A DNA stretch of 64,000 nt from Timema cristinae (Eukaryota > Arthropoda > Insecta > Phasmatodea > Timematidae): assembly GCA_039000515.1 (NCBI GenBank), contig JBCFYV010011172.1, forward strand, positions 72,551,941 through 72,615,940, read 5' to 3'. A model generated the notes under the pieces. That model was given only the letters and a program-made list of their open reading frames with translations. It was not told where the DNA came from and searched no databases. The position numbers and the translations under genes are program-made. Shown here piece after piece: positions 56,166 through 64,000 of this stretch (positions within the stretch are counted from its first letter, which is position 1; the number at the start of each line of letters is the position of its first letter).

Positions 56166-56669
56166 ACCACAATTAAAGCGTGTTTACTATTACAAAAACA
56201 TATGTTTACAGGCTTCAAACATTAGTACAACTATTACACATGAATATATACACACACGTATATGGCACTTGGTTTCCGTGTCCAACACTTTAGTCCAACA
56301 TAGCCAGTTCGAGACGCACTCACAAGACTACTTTCTTACTAGCTGGATAACTTTTGCACCTGGGTGCACTCCTGGTCCCCTCTCTCCTTTACACATTCCA
56401 GTTACAAAGGTGGATAACCTCAATGCACTCGCAAAATGAGGCAATATAATTATTAGTTACATATACGTTTTAAACGAATGTTTGTGTTCACTATTGGATT
56501 AGAACTGGAAACATAAAATTGTTTTGATTGTGATTTGTGTGGTGTAGGTACAGTACATAATTTAATTATATTCATTTTATTTTAAAACTGTCAACAATTC
56601 ATGGCAGCTTATCATTGAGTAAATAAAAAGAATAAGAAGCTACAGAAACTCACAGGTATTTTTATTTAC
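56166..56669. other. Downstream flank of the oxidase gene, no gene recognised
   Basis: Contains a short CA-type run near 56250 ('atacacacacgtata') and a less AT-rich patch at 56270-56440. The oxidase polyadenylation site should lie here on the minus strand; TTTATT at 56651-56667 would give AATAAA there. Confidence 0.4.
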
Positions 56670-56890
56670 TCATAAAAACAAAGATAATAGCATGACATAA
56701 GACGCCTTTACTAAGCTAGCCGAGGACCAATAATACTTTTCATCGCCCGACTCTGCCTTTCTTTGCCAACTTCCACAGGTTGGAAAGTCTTCCGGCTCTT
56801 CCAACATGTCTTCATGGTCACCAACTTTCATCACCAGAGCCATACCCATCTCTACGTGGTTGGAAATGTGACAATGGAAGAACCAGTAGC
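56670..56890 (-). CDS. Oxidase last exon with HCH...H...M copper motif
   Basis: Acceptor TGTTTCAG-like before 56890; GYWFFHCHISNHVEMGMALV then MKVGDHEDMLEEPEDFPTCG, ending in a short hydrophobic tail and TGA at 56670-56672. Intact frame, 73 codons. Confidence 0.92.
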
Positions 56891-58296
56891 CTGAAACATA
56901 AAGATGAAATTAAGTTCAATTTAGGGCAATCGCTTAATTGTTTCTAATAATTGTCCATTATATATTGCAGCTTTGTCAAAGATTAGAAACATTTGACTGG
57001 GTACAGTTTAACCCCGATGATTTAATTTTCAAAATTAATTGGAGGCTAAAGAAGTATAGTTATAATATAATAGGGTGAAAGTTAATCTTAAGGATATAGT
57101 TGTTGAAATCTTTGACTTGTAAAATAGCTTTAACCTAGATTAATTTTGTATGTTTTTTCTTTATACATTTTAGTTTTCTCGTTATTTATGATAGTTTCAT
57201 TTCTTATTTTGTAAATTATGAGTATTTTAATTCAAAATGATGGAGTAACACTTACTATTTCTACCTTTATTTACCTGGATTAGTCGTTACAAAACGCAAG
57301 ATCGCATATCCTCTCGTTGGGACTGATACAGTGTCCTTGATAGGAGCGTTATTCAACTTTTTCGGGATCTTTCCTTTCTCATTCAAATCTCTGATATAGT
57401 CTAAAGTGATATTTTCACCCACGTACCCATTGCTACCACGTGGAATGAGTAACCGTGAAGATGAAAAGGATGGTCCTGGTCTCGGATTATGCCTGTAAGA
57501 AATTTATGTTAGCGAGGTTATTTCTGTTAAGCGCATTGATTTTTTCCTGTTTTTATTTAAATATTATCTTTATTCATTGAAACCTTACTACAACATTTTT
57601 TTATGTAACTATAGCCCATGTCTAAAATGAATATAGTAAGAAAAACAGTATCACTCAGCTACAAAGGTTACTAAAACTACGTGTATCCATACATAAGGTC
57701 ATGTGATCTACAGTTGTCCCTTTTGTTGGATAGTGGAAACACCTATAAAATATTACCAATAGTTCAATTATATGTTTTCAACAATGAGTGTAAGAAATTT
57801 GTTTATATATTTTTTAATCAAATATGCTTTCTACCACGTTTTCATTGTATGGATATAGCAAAAGACGCTTTTTGTCCAAAATATATTCATAGGTATGTAT
57901 TTGGGAACAGTGGATGGTAATAATTTATATGTGTCTTGGGCTATTTTTACAATTTTAACTAACTAGTAGCATTCATTGGGAACCCATGTTTTAATTACGC
58001 TCAAAGCTTTAGCCTGGAACAAATATGGCGACCACGAATACTTTTGTAAACATAGTTCTAAGTACTTTTATTCCTTACTTATGTCGATGAGTACTATCTC
58101 CACCAAACTATTGAGCCGGAGGTCAATCACGTAGGGGCACTTGCAGTACTTGTCACTGCAGTGAGGGCTGTCGGTTGTGTTGCTCCTGCAAAGCAGATCG
58201 GGCGTCACATGTTCCCTCTGGGTTAGCAGGGAAAGGACGGGTAGCTGAACAGCTTGTTGTTGATCTGGGGATAGGGTCCCGGGGCTACCAGGTTAT
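56670..58296 (-). CDS. Laccase-type multicopper oxidase, last three exons (5' part missing)
   Basis: Multicopper oxidases oxidise phenols or metals while reducing oxygen at a trinuclear copper site; insect laccases are secreted and act in cuticle tanning and other tissues. Three exons are visible: 58079-58296, 57275-57492 and 56670-56890. They contain HPFHLHGYSFHV (type 1/2/3 copper ligands) and YWFFHCHISNHVEMGMALVM (HCH, His and axial Met), in the canonical order, with C-terminal FPTCG. Exon phases fit each other, but the first two exons are each one base short (near 58230 and 57425), shifting the frame inside the exon. The C-terminus ends in a short hydrophobic tail (VMLLSLFL). Exons for the N-terminal cupredoxin domains were not found up to 64000. 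Confidence 0.88.
57275..57492 (-). CDS. Oxidase exon with HPFHLHG copper motif
   Basis: Starts IIRDQDHPFHLHGYSFHVVA, then after a missing base near GGG at 57425-57427 continues YVGENITLDYIRDLNEKGK to VTTNPG at donor GTAAAT. 218 bases. Confidence 0.88.
58079..58296 (-). CDS. Oxidase exon with conserved cysteine cluster
   Basis: After acceptor GCGCAG it reads NLVAPGPYPQINNKLFSYPS, then in the +1-shifted frame LLTQREHV...CSDKYCKCPYVIDL...SLVEIVLID. 218 bases; one missing base in the CCC at 58229-58231 would restore a single frame. Donor GTAAGG at 58078. Confidence 0.85.
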
Positions 58297-59095
58297 CTGC
58301 GCAACGAACAAGGTAAACATGGACTCAGGTAATTGGAGTTTGATGCACTGAGACTAGGGATATTTTCCTCAAAAACTTATCCAGCCATCATTAAGACTTG
58401 TTTAATATTGTGTTATAGTGTTATAGTTCGGTACCAGTGACTTAACATTTTTAATGCAAACGAATAGGATAGTAAGCTAAGAAAAAACATTAGAAATTAC
58501 ACCAACAGTATTCTGAAAAGCAGATTATAAAAACAAGATTATAACATATATGATTTCATTCGGTCGGTCTTGAACCATAACTTTCCGAATCAGAATGTTT
58601 GACATTATTAGTGGGAGTCTTCTTTATACCTTTACTGTTAGATCAAATTATTAATAACTTTTTATTATGAATCTACTGTGTTCGAAAATTCTATGTTGAT
58701 AAACTTTAGTCCCAACATTACATCCCTGGAAGGGGCATAACTAACATTATGAGGGCCACAAAAACTTAATAAAATTACAAAACAAGTTATAAAAATAAAA
58801 TATAAAACAAAAACAATATTTTTTGTTGGCTTAATTGTTATTCTTGGCAAAAAAAAAAACGGGAACTCTTCACAAATGGTTTTCATCTTAAGACCACTTG
58901 TTTGTTCACTCTGTCGATGCAGATGCCCTTTCTACGTGTAGGAAGGGGGTAGAGGTCAAAATTTAGTTCAGGCCTAAAACCTGGCATTAACAAAACATCA
59001 CAAAGAAAAATTAATGAATGATATTTCTGCCTACTTACATGACAATTCAAGTCTTAACATACCCTGAACAAGTAGTAGATAAACAAAGGATACTA
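58297..59095. other. Intron or upstream region of the oxidase, no exon recognised
   Basis: AT-rich, no open frame with copper-oxidase motifs on the minus strand. Confidence 0.45.
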
Positions 59096-59099
59096 TAAA

Positions 59100-59460
59100 T
59101 GTCTGTACCAAGCCTTAGGTACAATTAATATATAAAACAATACCAGTTGTTATAACAAGTCTGTAGCACCAGCCTATATAGGTTACTGTACCGGTCCTAA
59201 AGTACAAGCTATATGGACCAATTCAACAACACATGTTGTTATTCCAGGTCCCAGCCACCAGGTAATCAAAACCATACATGTAAGTTATCAATGCAACTTA
59301 TTGTACCAGGTACCATGCATGCACCAAGTTATAAAAACATATAGCTATGCAAATTATAACAATGTCAGTTATTTCATCAAGTTTCAAAACTATATAAATA
59401 TGCAGTTATTTCTCCAGGCTACCAAAACACTATAACAATACAAATGATTGCACCAGCTAT
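59100..59460. repeat. Degenerate tandem repeat, ~50-bp period
   Basis: Roughly six copies of 'accaggttataaaaacatac' followed by 'agttattgca' recur with strong divergence. Confidence 0.6.
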
Positions 59461-60250
59461 TATGGTGGTGTATGATCGAAGTACAGCATGCGTTTGGATA
59501 GATAGAGCTTTGAGCGAATGGTTTGACATTAGACAAGGTTGTATTATATCTAAATGGTTGTTTATTATATTCACGGATAAGTGTATGAGGGATTTTTATG
59601 AGTATACGGTTGGTGTACAAATGGACAATGTGAATGTGAAAGTGCTGTTATCATGCATAAGATGTAGTATTGATGGCTGAGAATAAAAGTAACTTGCAGA
59701 ATGCATTAAATAGTTTGAGTGTGGCGATAGAGAGAATAGATCTTCGTATAAATGTACCCATAACTAAGGCGATAGTTTTTGATTAGGATTGATCAGGAAA
59801 TGATTGTCAGATTAGTCTAAATATACATTACTGTTAAAAAATAAAGTTAAAGATTTTATGTATGTGGGCAGAATGTTATTTAAAAGTGGAAGGATAGGTG
59901 GTTAAATCAACAGACAAGTGATTGCATATTGGGGAGTAGTTGGATGTTTGTGGACTATTGCAAAGAATGAAGTAGCATCGAGAGAGGCAATGATGGCACT
60001 TTATAAAAGTGTGTTAACCCCAACATTGTTTTATGGATGTAAAGTGTGGGTTTGTTAATAGAAACACAAGAGCAAGGTGAATGTGATTGGAATGAGATAT
60101 CTAAGAAATGTGTATGGAAATGCTCGTACGGACAAAGTCAGTAATGAATGGGTGCTGAAGGAGTGCTGTGTGAAAGGGAATCCAATATATCAATATGAAA
60201 GAAGTATCTTATATTGGTTTGGGCATGTTGAGAGGATGAAAGTGGAATGA
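59440..60250 (+). pseudogene. Non-LTR (LINE) reverse transcriptase relic
   Basis: Frames in series read FDIRQGCIISKWLFIIFTDK (RT motif RQGC..SP.LF), then after the lost catalytic DD box NLQNALNSLSVAIERIDLRI, YVGRMLF, EAMMALYKSVLTPTLFYGC and KVNVIGMRYLRNVYGNARTD, ending YWFGHVERMK. The order is that of the RT palm, thumb and C-terminal region of insect non-LTR elements. Frame changes and loss of the DD residues make it inactive. The GHVERM motif matches the 3' ends at 21840 and 23046, so they may belong to one family. Confidence 0.82.
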
Positions 60251-60597
60251 GGGATGAAGCAAATATATTAAGGCAGAGTGTGTGGATCATAAGGAAGAAA
60301 TGACTAAATGTTAGTGAGAATGTATCACGTATGGAGTTGTTTTTTTGTACTATATGCATAGTTTCTTGCCTATCCTTTAAGGAAACTGTGTGATTAGTTA
60401 TGTTTGTATGTATGTATGCATTTATAAATATACCAAATTATTATAATGAAAGTTCAATAATTATAATTAAATACGGTATGTAGCTAACAACTTTATTATG
60501 TTTGTTTGAATGACACACTTTGTGTAGTAGTCTTGTGTTCAAACGATCATTAAGGCTATAGGCTAGACAACTGTTACTATACCCTAATTATTTTGGT

Positions 60598-60795
60598 AGG
60601 AAGGCCGTTCTGGAAGGCCTTGTTTCGTACTACTAGAATCCTAATGTCTAATAGTATTTTAGTAGGATGAAAGGTCTTCTATAATAATAGAAGAAGTCCC
60701 TTCTAGATGGTATTTTATCTTACCAAAATACTACTAAACAGCAGGATTCTTGTACGAAACCAATACTTCCAAAACAGGCTTCCTTTCCAAATCAT
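60598..60795. mobile_element. Palindromic MITE (~200 bp hairpin)
   Basis: Left arm 'ggaaggccgttctggaaggc' 'cttgtttcgtac' 'tagaatcctaatgtctaata' 'gtattttagtaggatgaaag' and right arm in inverse order 'ggaagtattggtttcgtac' 'aagaatcctgctgtttagta' 'gtattttggtaagataaaat', read on the other strand. The arms meet at about 60690. No coding content. Confidence 0.75.
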
Positions 60796-60799
60796 GATT

Positions 60800-61460
60800 A
60801 GCCTACATCAACTTATTTTAGAAAACAATTCACGAGTTTTGAACTTAGTTATGCTGTTCAAACCTTTTATTAACATAGCTATTTCATTTAGCTAATCATA
60901 TATGGATGTGTCTTATATATTCATATATGTTAGCGAAATATGTCAATATCCGTATTTCCTTAAATGTATGTAAGAGATGAAGAGATATTCGAATATTCCT
61001 TTCTCTCTTAAACAATGGTGTGCGCACGACAGCTCGAAAATTTCACTCTCAGATGTCCACCCAGTTATATTATAGAGGCAAGGCCTAAGATATACGAGTC
61101 TGGCTACTCTTTAGTTCCAGTTATCAGAAATAGAAGCCAAAGAGCGCTAGTATCTTAGCATATTAGCACGCACGCAGTTTAAATATTGTAGAGAAGTTTG
61201 AACCACAAAGATTTAATTTTATTGTGTTAAGTAATATGGAGACAAAAGAAAATAATTTAATAATCTCATTTTCAATTAACACGTCAATTAAAATCATGTG
61301 TTTGTTTATGAGTGTAAAACATTTAAAGTTGCTTGCTAATGCTAAATATATATTCTCTTTAGATAAATCAGCTCTGTACACAGAGAGGGAGTGGGAGGAC
61401 CTTATATATATTGTATTATATTTAAATTGTAGAAATATTATTATAAATAAAATATATTAG
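60800..61460. other. No gene recognised
   Basis: AT-rich. Frames at 61163-61460 on both strands have AT-driven composition and no motif. Confidence 0.5.
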
Positions 61461-61464
61461 AGAA

Positions 61465-61720
61465 GTGGTTTCCAACCTTGCGCATGGTTTGACCCCAATT
61501 TTGGACCCTAGGACCATCACGACATCTGGTTGATTTACATGCATTTAAATCCTACCATTCAATTATTTTTTCACCGCACCCAAGACTATCTGAATTTAAT
61601 TACAGGTAGGTAGGTAGACTTTAAAGGAAATATACCTTATTTACTTGTAGAGAGTAATGGAAACAATTTAGGAAGTATCGCCCCCTGTATACCAAGCCAA
61701 AATTTGAATCGCGCCTCCCC
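61465..61720 (+). repeat. hAT-type terminal fragment
   Basis: Starts 'agtggtttccaaccttgcgc' then 'atggtttgaccccaattttg' and 'tacatgcatttaaatcctac'. Ends near 'ccccgttcccaaaaaaaaa'. Same order as the fragment at 31820-31895. Confidence 0.5.
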
Positions 61721-62219
61721 GTTCCCAAAAAAAAATGAGCATGACGTTAAGCCTGCGTGCCCACCGATGATTGCTTTAATTACTATAAATTGCTTATATA
61801 ATGACTATATGAATATGACTAAGATGTTGCAAAGGCTAATCATACAACCCAGAGGGTATTTTGAATGGTATGGTATAAGCACAAACCCTCCCCCCCTCAA
61901 ATACGGGGATGCTACCATTATCTAGGTCAGAGTTGTGTAATCAAAAGGAATACAAACAGTTTTTATAATTTTAACAGCTTATATTTCTATTAATATGATT
62001 TTGCTCCTTCCTATTGTCATTCTAATAGTTGAACAAAGTAAATAAAAAGCTATAAGCTCAACAAGTCCTGTGACCACATCTGAAGCACACTATGACCCCA
62101 AATAGGAATAGCCTGTTTGTAAACTATTACAAAGGCTTTATCATTGATGGCATAAAATTGAATTATTGTTCAACTAACATTGTTTGGCAACGTTCTGCCA
62201 ACTGAAATAGGCCTAATTA

Positions 62220-63570
62220 ATTGGTTCTCTTCAACATCTTTTTGCTATATTAAAGAGTTTAAATATCAAGGCATCATTTGATGATCCATAGATGCCAGAT
62301 CTACAAATACAAACTTGTAGGCAGCACTCACCAATGCCATTAAAATTATTGTTTTTTTAAAATTAAAAAATGAAGAGCCGCTACTCCCTGGTTTAACAAT
62401 TCGTATGCGCTTTCCGCGAGTAGCTCAAACTGTATTCGGACAATTTGTTCACTCGTAAAATTTATGGCAGCTACCGATTGTGTTTGCTCCAATTAAATAC
62501 TCGAACAAAAGTGCATTGAATAAACAGCCCGTCGACAAATACTTGAACGAATTAACAATAGTTACTTTTTTTCAGATCAAGATGTACAAATAAGATGGAA
62601 AAATCTGAGGACAAGATTTTTCAGAGAGTTGAAAGCATAACAAAATACCAAATTTGGACAAAAAGCACCAAAATGCCTACAATAACTTTATTTTGAGAAA
62701 CTGTTCCTGTTGCCTACATTTGAACCTCAAGATAGAAGCAGGAACATGGAGGACGGTAGAGATTGATGATGATGGTGATGATGATGACGATGAAGATGAA
62801 GTACAGGATAAATAGGAAAGACTAAACTACCTATGAACAGCTCTTTTGAATATTTTAAAAGAAAAAAAGGACACTCACACGGATGCTGATAAAAGGTGGT
62901 CCTTTCTTTTGTTTGGGAACTCCAAGCTTTACGGGAGGAAGACAAATTTGAGTTACTAATACAGATTTTAAGAGTGTTCCAAAATTATCCCTTAATTCAA
63001 TTTGCTGAGAGGCCTACTTACGATCAACCTATATTCAACATTATTGAAACTTTCCAACCCCTCACTCGTTTTGTTCCACTTTAACAATATGCCACACAAT
63101 ATTTTTTCTTACTTAGTGGGTCAACATGCCTCGAATTTCATGTATCAAAAACAACAATGATTCAACCAATGTTTACATCGACGCCCACATCAGATCAGTT
63201 TATGCATCTCAGGCCCTCATGATAGACACACAGAAAGTCATCCGCATCAGAATTGCAAAAAGATTCATCTTGAAGTAGCTACATTTCCCGTTTCACATCC
63301 TTGCCAAATTCTGATATATAATTTGAGTAAATATTTTGTGACCAATAATTTTGTGCATATTTTGATTTCTGAAATAAGTAAATACACATTAATATACTAT
63401 TAAGTAGTTTTATTTCTTACCTCAAAGTCATAGCTAATCGTTCTTTGGCAGATATTGGCTGCTGCGTGGTAGTCTTCTGACAAGTAATTGACTGTCCAAC
63501 TAAACCAATCAATCTATCGGACGTCTGGATGCTCATTCGGAAGTAAGAGAAAAACTTTGGTATATTCTCT
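62220..63570. mobile_element. Second PIF/Harbinger copy, decayed, same interleaved gene plan
   Basis: Minus strand: transposase exon 1 end (63421-63570) and part of exon 2 (about 62220-62440). Plus strand: MADF/BESS exon (62585-63085) between them. This mirrors the interleaved order of the copy at 11484-15131. No terminal repeats or target duplication were found and the accessory first exon is missing, so the left side is truncated. Confidence 0.75.
62220..63570 (-). pseudogene. Harbinger transposase fragments, copy 2
   Basis: Exon 1 end: FFSYFRMSIQTSDRLIGLVG then ISAKERLAMTLR, ending at a GTAAGA donor (63420). Exon 2 relic: GKRIRIVKPGSSGSSFFNFK and LMALVSAAYKFVFVD, then a shifted frame GIYGSSNDALIFK. 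The first catalytic Asp position (normally DGK) reads TRGK, so the active site is lost. The rest of the domain is absent. Confidence 0.7.
62585..63085 (+). pseudogene. MADF/BESS accessory protein relic, copy 2
   Basis: After a TTTTTTTCAG acceptor it reads DVQIRWKNLRTRFFRELKA, matching the second half of a MADF domain, then YFEKLFLLPTFEP-like and a low-complexity GAT-repeat (acidic) linker with stops. LQALREEDKFELLIQILRVF (62896 frame) matches the BESS motif. Frames change at least twice. Confidence 0.6.
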
Positions 63571-63811
63571 AAATTCACTATAAATCGTGTAAAATTCCCC
63601 CCACCCCCTCTATAAGCCTTCCATTCTTAACGGGATTAACTCATTATTTCCGAGTTATTCTCGTGAAAGAAAAAAATAAAGCACAAATAATCGCATTTTT
63701 CTCAAAGTCAATTTTAAATCACCTGTGTGCGTCAACTTGGGATGTCTACATCTTAGACCGACTTGACAACTGTTGATGTCGTGTCCGATATCTAGCTAAC
63801 TAATCTGTTTA

Positions 63812-64000
63812 GGCCCGGCGCACGCAACCATTTTTTTTAACGTGCTGTTCCAGAATCATGGTTTGGGATACTATAAGATAGATTGAGCATTGTACACATA
63901 CCTCCGGTAACGTTGCGGTACCGTGCGTCCATCTTGCGTGCATATTGACCCACAGTTTCCCACAGCGCCTCAACGGTACCGCATACGCAGCTCCGGTCTC
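63812..64000 (+). repeat. Possible terminus of another DNA element at the window edge
   Basis: AGGCCCGGCGCACGCAACCA after a 'gttt' flank resembles the GC-rich AGG(C)CC ends of Harbinger elements, and the base composition changes sharply here, with GCGGTACCGT and ACGGTACCGC nearby. The partner end would lie outside the window. Confidence 0.3.

Noticed and set aside
62727..62945. Minus-strand frame with a histidine run
   Set aside because: It is the complement of the acidic GAT-repeat linker of the MADF/BESS relic.

Overview
This is a repeat-rich, AT-rich nuclear window from an arthropod, most likely an insect. It has long introns with GT-AG junctions, tRNA-headed SINEs, and Harbinger, hAT, Tc1, Penelope and LINE relics. 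It also carries an endogenous densovirus and two metazoan genes, PINCH and a laccase-type multicopper oxidase. I see no operons, bacterial genes, CRISPR arrays or true rRNA/tRNA genes. The species cannot be named from the sequence alone.

Layout. 1-15.2 kb is transposon-dominated: a ~150-180 bp tandem repeat split by a Harbinger-type element, a tRNA-armed foldback, and a 6.9-kb interval bounded by inverted repeats. That interval holds a decayed cysteine-rich ORF, a Helitron-like element and a complete-ended 3.65-kb PIF/Harbinger element. In the Harbinger element the transposase and MADF/BESS genes run antiparallel with interleaved exons. 15.2-23.9 kb has no convincing host gene, only SINEs, a hAT-like MITE and LINE 3' ends. 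23.98-37.8 kb (minus strand) is the best host gene: all five LIM domains of PINCH (LIMS/steamer duck) in seven exons, plus an eighth upstream exon that splices in frame and adds a 91-residue N-terminal extension. Its introns hold SINEs, a foldback MITE and a Penelope-like retroelement.

37.8-52.3 kb has no recognised host gene. Its main feature is a three-level nest: a SINE with a ~15-bp target duplication in the last bases of a Tc1-like transposon, which itself sits in a large inverted-repeat element. A 53-bp tandem array and two hAT-type elements (one with a perfect 8-bp target duplication) follow. 52.3-56.2 kb is an endogenous ambisense densovirus, with non-structural genes on plus and capsid on minus, both broken. 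56.67-58.30 kb (minus) holds the last three exons of a laccase-type multicopper oxidase. Copper-binding motifs are visible, but two adjacent exons each lack one base. 58.3-64 kb holds a LINE reverse-transcriptase relic, MITEs, and a second, more decayed Harbinger copy with the same interleaved gene order.

How things fit together. PINCH is an integrin-adhesion adaptor and the oxidase is probably an extracellular cuticle or metabolic enzyme; nothing suggests they are functionally linked. Most other signal is transposon stratigraphy. Several frameshifts in the window (oxidase, Harbinger genes, capsid) sit in or next to short homopolymers, so sequencing error must be weighed against genuine decay.
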